This document shows, in pieces, positions 19,049 to 29,203 of a DNA stretch of 64,000 bases. The notes below the pieces were generated by a model. The model saw only the letters and a list, made by a program, of their open reading frames with translations, was not told where the DNA came from and searched no databases. Source of the stretch: G963676095 sp963676095 (GTDB lineage Bacteria > Bacteroidota > Bacteroidia > Bacteroidales > Prolixibacteraceae); NCBI GenBank assembly GCA_963676095.1, contig OY781040.1:5704001-5768000 (forward strand), in the 5' to 3' direction. Each line of letters opens with the position of its first letter. Position 1 is the first letter of the stretch. The translations under genes and the position numbers were made by a program.

Positions 19049-20431
19049 ATGAAGATAAAATTTATAGAATTGTTAGTGGTGTTATTCATGGTTGTTTCTC
19101 TAAAGAACTCTGTGGATGCCCAAAATCCAATTATTCAGAATGTATATACTGCCGATCCGGCTCCAATGGTACACAATGATACCTTGTTTCTTTATACCGG
19201 ACATGATGAGGATGAGGCAACGGAGAAAGGTTTTGTGATGAAAGATTACCTCTGTTTCTCAACAACCGATATGGTAAACTGGACACAACATGTTCCAATT
19301 TTCAACGTAGATTCTTTGGGTTGGGCGGCAAAGTTTAATGCCAATGCTGCCCAGGCAATTTATCGTAATGGCAAGTATTATTTTTACATATCGCCATGGA
19401 GTGGACTGGCTGATGGCGGTGACTGTATTTCGGTTGTGGTGTCCGATTCGCCTTGTGGCCCGTTTAAAGATGCACTTGGAAAGCCCTTGATTTCGCCAAG
19501 TGAGACCAAATACAATCCCCATTTATGGGAAGACATCGACCCAACGGTTTTCATTGATGATGACGGACAGGCTTATTTGTATTGGGGAAATAATTCATTG
19601 TATTGCGTGAAACTGAATGAGGATATGATTTCTTACTCCGGCGAAATCATCACGTTTGATATTAAAGACAAAGCCGCTTTTGGTTCCGATTACGAGGAAG
19701 CCCCCTGGCTCTTTAAGCGTAACGGCACCTATTACCTGTTTTACGCGGCACATATCCCGGAAGCCATCTACTATGCAAGAAGCAACTCTCCCCTTGGTCC
19801 CTGGAAATATGGTGGTGTGATTATGAAAGGGATGGCTCAGGGATGCAATGGCAATCATCCGGGAGTAATTCAATATAAAAGGAATTGGTATCTGTTCTAC
19901 TTTAATCAGGATTTGCCTGGCGGACACGATAAGAAACGGGCAGTAAATGTTATTCCATTCGATTTTAATCCTGATGGTTCAATTCCTGAATTACCGCACA
20001 GTAAGGCAGGAGTGGTTAAGGGAGTTGCAAATTTAAATCCATATCAAAGGACTGAAGCCGAAACAATGGCTTGGGAAGAAGGTATCGAAACGGCTTCAGC
20101 AGATAAAGTTGGCATGTATGTTACCGATATCGACAATGGCGACTACATAAAAGTCAGAAGCGTAGACTTTGGAAAGGGTGTGAAATCCTTTGAGGCCAGT
20201 GTTGCTTCTGTTTCTTCAGGCGGGAGTATCGAAATTCATATTGATGGTAAAGAAGGAGATTTGTTAGGAACTGTTGAGGTGAAAAGTACCGGTAGCGAAC
20301 AAAAATGGGAAACCCAATTGTTCAAGCTGAATAATATTGAAGGCATTCATGACGTGTACTTTGTATTCAGGGGAGAAAAAAGTGATTTATTCAACTTCGA
20401 TTGGTGGAAGTTTTCTGCTAAAAATAAATAA
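19049..20431 (+). CDS. GH43 glycosidase with C-terminal CBM6
   Basis: The protein has 460 residues with a signal peptide ending near 'SVDAQ'. The GH43 triad is complete: D36 ('YTADPAPM'), D164 ('DIDPTVFIDDDGQ') and E217, here in 'YEEAPW' where the other copies have EGPW. The CBM6 begins near residue 335 ('TEAETMAWEEGIETAS'), and its 'YVTDIDNGDYIKVR' stretch is almost the same as in the copy at 12669. Of all the local GH43 proteins these two are the closest pair by eye, so this is probably a recent duplicate separated by insertion or rearrangement of the genes between them. Confidence 0.92.
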   Translation: MKIKFIELLVVLFMVVSLKNSVDAQNPIIQNVYTADPAPMVHNDTLFLYTGHDEDEATEKGFVMKDYLCFSTTDMVNWTQHVPIFNVDSLGWAAKFNANAAQAIYRNGKYYFYISPWSGLADGGDCISVVVSDSPCGPFKDALGKPLISPSETKYNPHLWEDIDPTVFIDDDGQAYLYWGNNSLYCVKLNEDMISYSGEIITFDIKDKAAFGSDYEEAPWLFKRNGTYYLFYAAHIPEAIYYARSNSPLGPWKYGGVIMKGMAQGCNGNHPGVIQYKRNWYLFYFNQDLPGGHDKKRAVNVIPFDFNPDGSIPELPHSKAGVVKGVANLNPYQRTEAETMAWEEGIETASADKVGMYVTDIDNGDYIKVRSVDFGKGVKSFEASVASVSSGGSIEIHIDGKEGDLLGTVEVKSTGSEQKWETQLFKLNNIEGIHDVYFVFRGEKSDLFNFDWWKFSAKNK

Positions 20432-20494
20432 ACCAAGAGATTATATTTTGTTTTTGTACAATTGATTAAGAAAAAATTCTGTAAAACCCCAAAA

Positions 20495-22297
20495 ATGATA
20501 AAGAGGAAATTGAAAAGACAATTATTACTATTTTTTGTTTGTTGCATGTTAGGTGTTTCCAACATTATGGCTCAAACCCCAGAGGGTTATCATGTATGGG
20601 CGCCCACACCTCCGCTGGGCTGGAATAGTTGGGATTGCTTTGGCACAACTGTTACCGAACAACAAATCAAGGAACAGGCAGATGCCATGGCAGAACAACT
20701 TTTACCAAGTGGCTATAAGTATCTCACTGTTGACATCCAATGGTATGAACCAGAATCAAAGGGACATGCATACAATCCTAAAGCGATGCTCACCATGGAC
20801 GAATATGGTCGTTTAACTCCTGGTTTGAAAAAGTTTCCATCGGCTGCCGATGGTAAAGGGTTCAAGCCACTGGCCGATTACGTTCATTCGAAAGGCCTTA
20901 AATTCGGTATTCACATCATGCGTGGCATTCCTCGTCAGGCGGTAGAGAAAAACACGCCAGTGCTTGGCACAAACGTAAAGGCTCAGGATATTGCACTGAA
21001 AAGCTCTACTTGTCCCTGGAACCCAGATATGTATGGTATTGATGCTACTAAACCCGAAGGTCAGGCTTACTATAGTTCAATTGTCCAGATGTACGCCGAC
21101 TGGGGAGTAGATTTCATAAAGTGTGACGATATTTCGCGCCCTTACGACAATGTTCAAAAAGCCGAAATTGAAGCACTCCGCAATGCTATTGACAAGACTG
21201 GCCGCCCTATCATATTGAGTTTATCACCAGGTGCAACTCCTATTACAGCCGGTGAACACGTGATGGATCATGCCAATATGTGGCGAATCACCGATGACTT
21301 TTGGGATCGCTGGGGACTGCTTCAAGCCATGTTCGAAAGATTGGATATTTGGACACCCTACCGTGGATCTGGTCATTTCCCCGATGCAGACATGCTCCCA
21401 ATTGGGTTGGTCGATTTCGACCGTCCTACGAATTTTACGAAAGATGAGCAATACACGCTGATGAGTCTTTGGGCTATTGCCCGTTCACCGCTCATCTTCG
21501 GGGGCAATATGACCAAGCTTGACGACTTTACCAAAGAAATGCTCACCAATCCTGAAATGCTGAAAGTAAATCAGGAAAGTACGAACAACCGTCAGGTGTA
21601 TCGCGAAAAGAACCTGATTGTTTGGACTGCCGATGTACCCAACAGCAAAGACAGGTATGTTGCGCTTTTTAATGCACAAAGCAAAGGCGATAATATCGAT
21701 TTTGCCAATGCCAATTATACCAGTCCTGTAATTGCCGGGGCAGGTAGTTCGCAGGAAGTTTCTGTTTCGGTAAAAGGAGGAAAGAAACTTGTGCTTTTTG
21801 TAAATGATGGGGAAAATGGTTTTGATAGGGACCACGTGGCCTGGGTTGATCCTGTTCTGCATGGTTCCAAAGGCGATTTGAAACTGACCGATTTGAGATG
21901 GATTAATGCAACCTCAGGCTGGGGTGAAGCTCATGTTGATCGTACCTGCGAAAACAAACCGTTAATTGTTGACGGTAAAACGGTGACCGGTATTGGCACC
22001 CATGCAAAATCTGTAATTATTTATGAATTACCTGAAGGGTACGAATCGTTTACTGCCAAAGGAGTTGTTCTAAAAGAAACAGGTTCTGTGGTATTTGGAG
22101 TACTTGTTGATAAAGGCATTATGGATCTTCCTGAAGTAAGCCAGGTAAAAGTGGATTTTAAAACCATTGGTATTAAGGGAAAAGCCAAAGTGCGTGACCT
22201 TTGGAGTCATAAAGACCTGGGAGTTTTCGAAAAAGAATACAGTTGTGAAATTAAACAACATGGAGCTGGACTATACCGTATCAGCCCAGTGAAATAA
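20495..22297 (+). CDS. GH27 glycosidase with NPCBM-like insert
   Basis: About 600 residues from the ATG at 20495; an upstream in-frame TTG at 20462 only adds a non-signal extension. The signal peptide ends near 'NIMAQ'. The GH27 barrel starts 'TPPLGWNSWDCFG'; the nucleophile is D211 in 'FIKCDD' and the acid/base D268 in 'WRITDDFWD'. An NPCBM-like module ('LTDLRWINATSGWGEAHVD', 'VTGIGTHAKSVIIYELPEG') is inserted inside the C-terminal beta-domain, which resumes with 'GKAKVRDLWSHKDLG' and ends 'GAGLYRI'. GH27 enzymes are retaining alpha-galactosidases or beta-L-arabinopyranosidases; either fits this block. A second GH27 at 29204 has its NPCBM at the other end. Confidence 0.93.
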   Translation: MIKRKLKRQLLLFFVCCMLGVSNIMAQTPEGYHVWAPTPPLGWNSWDCFGTTVTEQQIKEQADAMAEQLLPSGYKYLTVDIQWYEPESKGHAYNPKAMLTMDEYGRLTPGLKKFPSAADGKGFKPLADYVHSKGLKFGIHIMRGIPRQAVEKNTPVLGTNVKAQDIALKSSTCPWNPDMYGIDATKPEGQAYYSSIVQMYADWGVDFIKCDDISRPYDNVQKAEIEALRNAIDKTGRPIILSLSPGATPITAGEHVMDHANMWRITDDFWDRWGLLQAMFERLDIWTPYRGSGHFPDADMLPIGLVDFDRPTNFTKDEQYTLMSLWAIARSPLIFGGNMTKLDDFTKEMLTNPEMLKVNQESTNNRQVYREKNLIVWTADVPNSKDRYVALFNAQSKGDNIDFANANYTSPVIAGAGSSQEVSVSVKGGKKLVLFVNDGENGFDRDHVAWVDPVLHGSKGDLKLTDLRWINATSGWGEAHVDRTCENKPLIVDGKTVTGIGTHAKSVIIYELPEGYESFTAKGVVLKETGSVVFGVLVDKGIMDLPEVSQVKVDFKTIGIKGKAKVRDLWSHKDLGVFEKEYSCEIKQHGAGLYRISPVK

Positions 22298-22318
22298 ACC
22301 AATATAACCTATATCGTT

Positions 22319-24700
22319 ATGAAGAAAGTAAATTTAACGTTGTCATTACTGGTCATTTTTGTCATTAGTGGACTGGCGCAATCTTACCAAAAAACTGATT
22401 CCGGTATAAAGACTAAAATTAACTCTGTCGAAGTTGAGGTTCAGTTTTATAGCCCATCTGAAGTCAGGATAATAAAATGGCCTGAAGGAACTATTTTCAA
22501 AAAAGAAAGCCTTTCGGTGATCAAGACTCCGGAAAAAACGGCTTTCAATGTAAAACAAAAAGGAGATGAACTTTTGTTGAAAAGCAATGCCCTGCTTACA
22601 GAGTTAAACATGAAGAATGGTAAAATTTCATTTAAATCACTTAAGGGTGAACCGCTTTTAAATGAAGAGAAATCAGGTGTTAACTTTACTGATTTTGATG
22701 ATAATGGCGAAAAAACGTACAGTGTGTCTCAATCTTTTGTTTTGGAAAAAGACGAAGCCATTTATGGATTTGGGCAGCAACAGCAGGGAAAGATGGTTCA
22801 GCGTAATTTGAAGTTGCATATGGTTCAGGGAAATACTGATGATTATATCCCGTTTTTCGTGTCAGTAAAAGGTTACGGGGTGTTTTGGGACAATTATTCC
22901 CCAACGCTGTTTTCAGATAGCCCGGAAAGTACAACATTTAAATCGGATATCGGCAATTGCGTGGATTACTATTTCATGTACGGAGGCAATGCCGATGGGG
23001 TGATTGCCCACATGCGCGATCTTACCGGGCAGGCGCCGATGTTCCCGTTGTGGACTTATGGCTACTGGCAGAGCAGGGAACGTTACAAGAGTCAGGATGA
23101 ATTGGTGGGAGTGGTTAAGATGTACCGCGAAATAGGCGTTCCGATTGATGGTATTATTCAGGACTGGCAGTATTGGGGCAACAACTACCTTTGGAATGCC
23201 ATGGATTTCTTGAACACGGAGTTTTATAATCCACAGAAAATGGTCGATGATATCCACGGAATGAATGCTCACATGATCATTTCTATCTGGTCGTCGTTTG
23301 GCCCAATGACAAAACAGTACCGTGATTTGGAGAAAATAGATGCACTTTACAATTTTAAAACATGGCCTGAATCGGGCGTTCAAAAATGGCCACCAAACCG
23401 GGATTATCCGTCAGGTGTCAGGGTTTACGATGCATTCAATCCTCAGGCCCGTGATATTTACTGGAAATATCTGAACAAAGGGCTCTTTTCTCTTGGTATT
23501 GACGGATGGTGGATGGATTCAACCGAACCGGATAATTTCGATAATAAGCCTTCTGCAACATATCTGGGGTCATACAAAAAGGTTCGCAATGCCTATCCTT
23601 TGGAAACCGTTGGGGGCGTGTACACCCATCAACGCGAAGTCAGTTTGGATAAACGTGTGTTCATCCTGACCCGCTCGGCTTTTGCCGGGCAGCAGCGCTA
23701 TGGAGCCAATACCTGGTCGGGCGACGTTACTGCATCGTGGGACGCATTAAGAAATCAGATTTCGGCTGGATTGAATTTCTCGCTTTGTGCCGTTCCATAT
23801 TGGAACAGTGACATTGGCGGGTTTTTTCTTAACCACTTCAGAAAAAAATTGGACGATGCCGGCTACCGCGAACTCTATACGCGCTGGCTTGAGTTCGGTA
23901 CGTTTTGCCCGATGATGCGCTCGCACGGAGCCGATGCACCCCGCGAAATCTATCAATTCGGACAAAAAGGCGACACCTTTTACGATGCTATCGATAAATA
24001 CATCAACCTGCGCTACAGGCTGCTGCCTTACATTTATTCAACATCCTGGGACGTAACCGCCCACCAGTCCAGCATGATGCGGGCTTTGATGATGGATTTT
24101 GCCAATGATAGGCAGGCTTTGGACATCAACGATGAATACATGTTTGGTAAATCGTTGCTGGTTTGCCCTGTAACCGCGCCCATGTATTCAAAAGATACCG
24201 AGCCGGATTTCAGTACTGTCAAAAGCAAAGAGCTTTATCTGCCCAAAGGCACGGATTGGGTTGACTTCTGGACAGGCGACAAGTTAGCCGGAGGACAATC
24301 TGTAAAAAAAGAAACTCCGATCGACGTTATTCCATTGTATGTGAAAGCCGGTTCTATTCTTCCTTTTGGCCCTAACGTGCAGTATGCAACCCAGAAAAAA
24401 TGGGATGATATGGAAATACGGGTTTATCCTGGCACCGACGGTAAGTTCACTTTATATGAAGATGAAAACGATAACTACGACTACGAGAAAGGTGTTTATT
24501 CAACCATCACTTTTAGCTGGAATAATGCCGGAAAAATGTTGACGATAGACGATCGTCAGGGGTCTTTCCCGGGGATGCTTAAAGATCGCAAGTTCAGGAT
24601 TGTATTGGTCGGAAAAAATAAAGGCACCGGAATGGAAAAAGCGGAAGAACCGGATAAGGAGATTTCTTACACCGGAAAGAAGGTGGTGGCTAAATTGTAG
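22319..24700 (+). CDS. GH31 alpha-glycosidase (alpha-xylosidase or related)
   Basis: This 793-residue exported enzyme (signal peptide ending near 'SGLAQ') has the GH31 order: N-terminal beta-sandwich, barrel and C-terminal DUF5110-like domain ('YPGTDGKFTLYEDENDNYDY'). The nucleophile is D400 in 'GWWMDSTEPD' and the acid/base D469 in 'WSGDVTASWD'. The motifs 'IIQDWQYWG' and 'FPLWTYGYWQSRERY' match the branch that includes bacterial alpha-xylosidases. Removal of alpha-linked xylose from side chains is the likeliest role, with alpha-galactosidase or alpha-glucosidase as alternatives. It follows the GH27 by 21 bases. A second GH31 at 31512 has a PA14-like insert that this one lacks. Confidence 0.92.
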   Translation: MKKVNLTLSLLVIFVISGLAQSYQKTDSGIKTKINSVEVEVQFYSPSEVRIIKWPEGTIFKKESLSVIKTPEKTAFNVKQKGDELLLKSNALLTELNMKNGKISFKSLKGEPLLNEEKSGVNFTDFDDNGEKTYSVSQSFVLEKDEAIYGFGQQQQGKMVQRNLKLHMVQGNTDDYIPFFVSVKGYGVFWDNYSPTLFSDSPESTTFKSDIGNCVDYYFMYGGNADGVIAHMRDLTGQAPMFPLWTYGYWQSRERYKSQDELVGVVKMYREIGVPIDGIIQDWQYWGNNYLWNAMDFLNTEFYNPQKMVDDIHGMNAHMIISIWSSFGPMTKQYRDLEKIDALYNFKTWPESGVQKWPPNRDYPSGVRVYDAFNPQARDIYWKYLNKGLFSLGIDGWWMDSTEPDNFDNKPSATYLGSYKKVRNAYPLETVGGVYTHQREVSLDKRVFILTRSAFAGQQRYGANTWSGDVTASWDALRNQISAGLNFSLCAVPYWNSDIGGFFLNHFRKKLDDAGYRELYTRWLEFGTFCPMMRSHGADAPREIYQFGQKGDTFYDAIDKYINLRYRLLPYIYSTSWDVTAHQSSMMRALMMDFANDRQALDINDEYMFGKSLLVCPVTAPMYSKDTEPDFSTVKSKELYLPKGTDWVDFWTGDKLAGGQSVKKETPIDVIPLYVKAGSILPFGPNVQYATQKKWDDMEIRVYPGTDGKFTLYEDENDNYDYEKGVYSTITFSWNNAGKMLTIDDRQGSFPGMLKDRKFRIVLVGKNKGTGMEKAEEPDKEISYTGKKVVAKL

Positions 24701-24738
24701 AACCTCAAATAATTATTTTGAATAGTTAAGATGTAAAT

Positions 24739-27171
24739 ATGTTGCGTTATTTAAGACAACTGGCTTTATTAACTGTTCTTTTGGCAGGGTATTCTGTTTT
24801 TACTTTGGCACAAGGAAATGGCAATGAATTGTTACTTCCCTTAAAAGATAAGGAAAGTCGGAATAAAGCTGGTCGTTACACATTCGAAGCGGAAGCTGCC
24901 AATCTTATCGGAGGTGCTTCAAAAGTATCTGACAGCAGTGCTTCGTTTGGTTTTACGGCCAGACTGGATGAACCTGGCGACGGGATCAGGTTCTCAAACC
25001 TGCCGGAAGCTGGCAAGTTGGCTATTCGGTATGCCTCTGTTGAAGTGGGTACCATCAGTGTTGCTGTTAATGGACAGCCAATACGGAAGGTGAATATCCA
25101 TTCATCCGGAGATTTGACGAGCTCTTTCCTGTATGCCATAACCGATATGACAATTCCTTCCGGTGCGTCACTGACTATCAGCAGGGAAGATAAGAATGTT
25201 CTTGTGAACATTGACAAAATCATAATTGGAAATGACGATTTGGGTTTGCCGCCGGATATTTGGAACCTACCGCCGTTGCCGACAGCTGCCGGTCCTTATC
25301 CTGCCGACTGGAAAGGATTAAGTCAACTTTATTCTTTACCTGAATGGTGGCGTGAAGCCAAGTTTGGTGCCTGGGCGCACTGGGATCCTCAGTCGATGCC
25401 GGAGCAGGGTGACTGGTATGCACGAGGTATGTATATTCAAGGTAGCCCACAATATGAATACCATCTGAAAAATTTCGGTCATCCATCCGAATATGGTTAT
25501 AAGGATATCTGCCACAACTGGGTAATTGATAGATGGAAGCCAGGGGAATTAATGGATTTATTTGTTGAAATGGGTGCCAGGTATTTCGTAGCCATGGGCG
25601 TTCATCACGATAATTTCGATTGCTGGGATTCAGCATACCAGCCCTGGAACTCTGTTCACGTGGGCCCCAAACAGGATATCGTAGGCATCTGGGAAAAGGA
25701 AGCTCGCAAGCGCGGATTACGTTTTGGTATTGGTTTTCACAATACTCCCGGACGCACGTGGGGGCAGTTTATGACTGTTCGTTATACCAGCGACAAGTAT
25801 GGCCCGAAACGAGGAGTTCCTTATGATCCGTTTCAAACAATCGCAGACGGAAAAGGAAAATGGTGGGAAGGCATGGACCCGGTTGACCTTTATGGCCCGG
25901 TTCACGACAAGGAAGACCCACTTCATTCTCCTTTTGCCAATCAGTTTATGTGGCGTGTGGATGATGCAATCAACAGATATCATCCGGATGTGATCTATTT
26001 CGACGAACATGCGGGAGATTCTCAGGTTGATTTGGGTGTACACATGGGCCTTGGCTTTCTTGCGCCACAACTGATTGCAAACTATTACAATAAATCCTTA
26101 AAATGGGACCATGGGAAAATGGATGTTGTAATTAATCTCAAAGGCGTGGGCGGGCGTTATAACAGCTTCCAAAACAATCCGGAACTGCTTCCTTATGTTG
26201 ACCGTTCATTGGTTAAAAGCACGGAGGCCATCATAGAACCTGAAATTACGGCCTATCCTTTCCAGACCGAAACCAGTATTGCCGACTGGCATTACCGGAC
26301 CGGGCAAAAATACATGGAGGCTAAAAAGGTGATTGAGTTGTTAATGCAGAATGTCTCGCGAAACGGTACCATGCTGCTCAACATTACCCAGAAAGGACGT
26401 GGCGATCTTGATCCTGAAGTGATCCGTATTTGCAAAGACGTCGGTGCCTGGCTGAAAATCAACGGAGAGGCAGTCTATGGTTCCCGTCCGTTTGAGGTAT
26501 TTGGTAACGATACAGTCTGCTACACACGTAATCATGGCTATGTCTATGCCACACTTTTAGACTGGAACGGAAGCCCTATTTCCCTTGGTTCACTACGTAC
26601 CGGTAGTTCGACTCTGGGCAAGGTTTCAAAAGTAGAACTGCTAGGTTCCAATCTTGTAATTGATTTTGTTCAAGACGAGAAGGGGCTAACAATCACACCT
26701 GCCGGTTTAGTGCGGTCGCTGTCAGGGATTGATGACCAATCGCTGGCCTCGAAATGCCGGGTACTGCGAATCACCCATAATAAGGACTGGATTAATGATG
26801 ACGATCCCGGAGTGATAGCTCCCGGATGGCTTCGCAAATGCAATTTGGGAAGCGGCGATTACAACAACGACCTTACCACCAGCAATACGCCAGGCGATGT
26901 TTGGACTTGTTCGTTCTCGGGAACAAAAATTTCGGTCATTGCCCCAAAGGAACCGGGAGCAGGAAAAATTGAGGTCCAGATTGATGATAAAACCCGAGTG
27001 ATCGCCGATTTGTCCATCACCGGAACACGCCAGGCACAAGAGGTAGTGTGTGAGATATCCGATCTGACTACAGGCAGGCATACCATTCGCATCATCAATC
27101 GAGGATTGGGGCCGGTATCAGTGGATGCCATGATTGTAAAAGAAGAAAATAAGGAATATCGGTCCGAATAA
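24739..27171 (+). CDS. GH29 alpha-L-fucosidase-like enzyme with N-terminal carbohydrate-binding domain
   Basis: This 810-residue exported protein has a signal peptide ending near 'VFTLAQ'. A CBM6/35-like beta-sandwich at about 45-165 ('YTFEAEAANLIGG', 'GIRFSNLPEAGKLAIRYAS') comes before the catalytic barrel. The GH29 part shows 'WWREAKFGAWAHWDPQS', 'YFVAMGVHHDNFDCWDS' and the nucleophile motif 'HPDVIYFDEHAGD' with D422. A further beta-domain near the C-terminus ('NTPGDVWTCSFSGTKISV', about 705-800) may bind sugar. GH29 enzymes are retaining alpha-L-fucosidases; some also take alpha-L-galactose, which differs only at C6. The acid/base residue is not conserved in position across the family and I do not assign it. 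Confidence 0.9.
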   Translation: MLRYLRQLALLTVLLAGYSVFTLAQGNGNELLLPLKDKESRNKAGRYTFEAEAANLIGGASKVSDSSASFGFTARLDEPGDGIRFSNLPEAGKLAIRYASVEVGTISVAVNGQPIRKVNIHSSGDLTSSFLYAITDMTIPSGASLTISREDKNVLVNIDKIIIGNDDLGLPPDIWNLPPLPTAAGPYPADWKGLSQLYSLPEWWREAKFGAWAHWDPQSMPEQGDWYARGMYIQGSPQYEYHLKNFGHPSEYGYKDICHNWVIDRWKPGELMDLFVEMGARYFVAMGVHHDNFDCWDSAYQPWNSVHVGPKQDIVGIWEKEARKRGLRFGIGFHNTPGRTWGQFMTVRYTSDKYGPKRGVPYDPFQTIADGKGKWWEGMDPVDLYGPVHDKEDPLHSPFANQFMWRVDDAINRYHPDVIYFDEHAGDSQVDLGVHMGLGFLAPQLIANYYNKSLKWDHGKMDVVINLKGVGGRYNSFQNNPELLPYVDRSLVKSTEAIIEPEITAYPFQTETSIADWHYRTGQKYMEAKKVIELLMQNVSRNGTMLLNITQKGRGDLDPEVIRICKDVGAWLKINGEAVYGSRPFEVFGNDTVCYTRNHGYVYATLLDWNGSPISLGSLRTGSSTLGKVSKVELLGSNLVIDFVQDEKGLTITPAGLVRSLSGIDDQSLASKCRVLRITHNKDWINDDDPGVIAPGWLRKCNLGSGDYNNDLTTSNTPGDVWTCSFSGTKISVIAPKEPGAGKIEVQIDDKTRVIADLSITGTRQAQEVVCEISDLTTGRHTIRIINRGLGPVSVDAMIVKEENKEYRSE

Positions 27172-27187
27172 TCAAAATACGAAAGTA

Positions 27188-29113
27188 ATGAGGCAAACGA
27201 TTATTTTTATTGTGTTTCTTTTTAGTGCAACCCCTCTGTTCTCGCAGAAAGCAACGGTAATTTCTCCTAACCAGAAAATCAATTTATCATTGGTTTGTCA
27301 TCAGAATGGTGAAATCGGGAATTGGTTTCTTAAGATTGGGTATACAAATGCCGGGCAAACCTCCGCAGTCATTCCGTGTATCGATCTAGGCCTTTCACGG
27401 ACTGACCAGGATTTCTCAAAGAATCTTAAATTTCTGAAAGCCGGAAAAACCCGCCAAATCGATGAGCAATATACTGCTTTGCATGGGAAACGGTATCGTT
27501 GCAGCAATACTGCAAACGAAGTGGCTGTTTCTTTCGAGAATCCTGAAAAAGCAAAAATGAACATTATTATCAGGGCTTATAACGATGGTGTGGCATTTCG
27601 CTATGAATTTCCTGAACAGAAAGGCACTTATCTGGTAAAAGATGAACTGACTTCGTACCAGATTCCAGAAAGCACAACGCGGTGGATGGAAAAGTGGAAC
27701 CGGGCAAACGAAGGGCTGTATCATGAAATGAACAACGATAGCGTACAGCAGGATTGGTGCTACCCGGCGCTTTTCAATTCGGTTGACGGCACTTGCTGGT
27801 ACCTGATTCATGAAGCAGATGTGAACCGTAGTTATTGCGGCTCAAAACTGAGCAACGCGGCCGATCAATCACGTTATAAAATCACGTTTCCTGATCCCGG
27901 GGACGGAAACGGGATGGGGGAGTCGCAGCCAACCATTACGCTTCCATGGCAATCGCCCTGGCGTGTGATTATCATGGGAAGCCTGGCCGACATTGTTGGA
28001 TCGACACTGATTACTGACGTTTGCCCGCCTTCGGTTATCAAGAATACTGCTTGGATCAGGCCCGGGCCGGTCTCGTGGAACTATTGGTCGCACAACCACG
28101 GGACCAAAGATTATCAGGTGGTCTGTGCTTTTGCCGATTTGGCAGCCCAAATGAACTGGCCTTACACACTTCTCGACTGGGAATGGGATGCGATGGGCAA
28201 CGGCGGAAATCTGGAAGATGCTGCAAAGTACATCCTTTCAAAAGGGGTGAAGCCTTTGATCTGGTATAATTCGGGAGGAAAACATACTTATGTACCTGCC
28301 ACACCCCGTGACCGGATGTTGACACATGAAAACCGGGTGGAAGAATTCACCAAGCTGAAAGAGATGGGGGTCGTCGGTGTTAAAGTCGATTTTTTTGAGA
28401 GCGAAAAACAAGACATGATCAACTACTATCTGGATATTCTGGAGGATGCGGCCAAATTTCAAATGATGGTTTACTTTCATGGGTGCATTGTCCCGCGGGG
28501 ATGGCAACGGACCTATCCTAACCTGATGACCTGCGAAGCAGTGCGTGGTGCCGAATGGTACAACAATGTGCCCACATTCACCATGGCTGCGCCGGAACAC
28601 AATACCATTCTGCCTTTTACCCGGAATGTTGTTGGCCCAATGGATTATACACCGGTCACTTTTACTAATTCCCAATATCCGCATGTCACTTCTTACGGAC
28701 ACGAGCTTGCGCTGAGTGTTGTGTTCGAATCCGGGTTACAGCATATGGCCGACCGACCGGAGGGATATTACGGATTGCCCGATGTGCCAAAGACTTTTCT
28801 GAAACAAGTACCCAATGCCTGGGATGATACCAAATTGCTGGATGGCTATCCCGGAAAAGATGTCATCCTTGCCCGGCGAAAAGGGGATTCATGGTACATC
28901 GGCGGGATTAATGCGGAACAGAGGGAGAAGCGCAAAACGGTATCCTTTACCTTTTTGCCTGAAGGTGTAAAATATAAACTGACACTGATTGCTGACGGAG
29001 AGCACGATAAAAGTTTTTCGACCCGATACATGGTCGTTGACAATTCCGGTTCTGTTGACGTAAAAATGCTTCGGCGAGGTGGCTTTGCAGCAAGTTTGGA
29101 ACCCTGTAAATAG
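27188..29113 (+). CDS. GH97 glycosidase, retaining type
   Basis: The protein has 641 residues with a signal peptide ending near 'TPLFSQ'. It has the GH97 three-part fold: N-terminal sandwich, barrel and short C-terminal domain. The barrel motif 'GVVGVKVDFFESEKQ' places an Asp (D401) where the retaining GH97 branch has its nucleophile; the inverting SusB-type enzymes lack this Asp. Characterised retaining members are alpha-galactosidases and beta-L-arabinopyranosidases, so this enzyme probably removes terminal galactose or arabinopyranose. Other family signatures are 'YTLLDWEWDAMGNGGNLEDA', 'YFHGCIVPRGWQRTYPN' and 'CEAVRGAEWYN'. It starts 16 bases after the GH29 gene. Confidence 0.92.
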   Translation: MRQTIIFIVFLFSATPLFSQKATVISPNQKINLSLVCHQNGEIGNWFLKIGYTNAGQTSAVIPCIDLGLSRTDQDFSKNLKFLKAGKTRQIDEQYTALHGKRYRCSNTANEVAVSFENPEKAKMNIIIRAYNDGVAFRYEFPEQKGTYLVKDELTSYQIPESTTRWMEKWNRANEGLYHEMNNDSVQQDWCYPALFNSVDGTCWYLIHEADVNRSYCGSKLSNAADQSRYKITFPDPGDGNGMGESQPTITLPWQSPWRVIIMGSLADIVGSTLITDVCPPSVIKNTAWIRPGPVSWNYWSHNHGTKDYQVVCAFADLAAQMNWPYTLLDWEWDAMGNGGNLEDAAKYILSKGVKPLIWYNSGGKHTYVPATPRDRMLTHENRVEEFTKLKEMGVVGVKVDFFESEKQDMINYYLDILEDAAKFQMMVYFHGCIVPRGWQRTYPNLMTCEAVRGAEWYNNVPTFTMAAPEHNTILPFTRNVVGPMDYTPVTFTNSQYPHVTSYGHELALSVVFESGLQHMADRPEGYYGLPDVPKTFLKQVPNAWDDTKLLDGYPGKDVILARRKGDSWYIGGINAEQREKRKTVSFTFLPEGVKYKLTLIADGEHDKSFSTRYMVVDNSGSVDVKMLRRGGFAASLEPCK

Positions 29114-29203
29114 ATTGTTTTACAAAATTGTCGACTGATGCTTTCTTATCAGAAACTTATGCGCGTGAAGACAGAAGAACAGAAATAATAAAATAATTAC
29201 ACA

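Noticed and set aside
22913..23383. 156-codon frame on the minus strand
   Set aside because: It is a shadow of the GH31 gene; no recognisable motifs or independent start signals.
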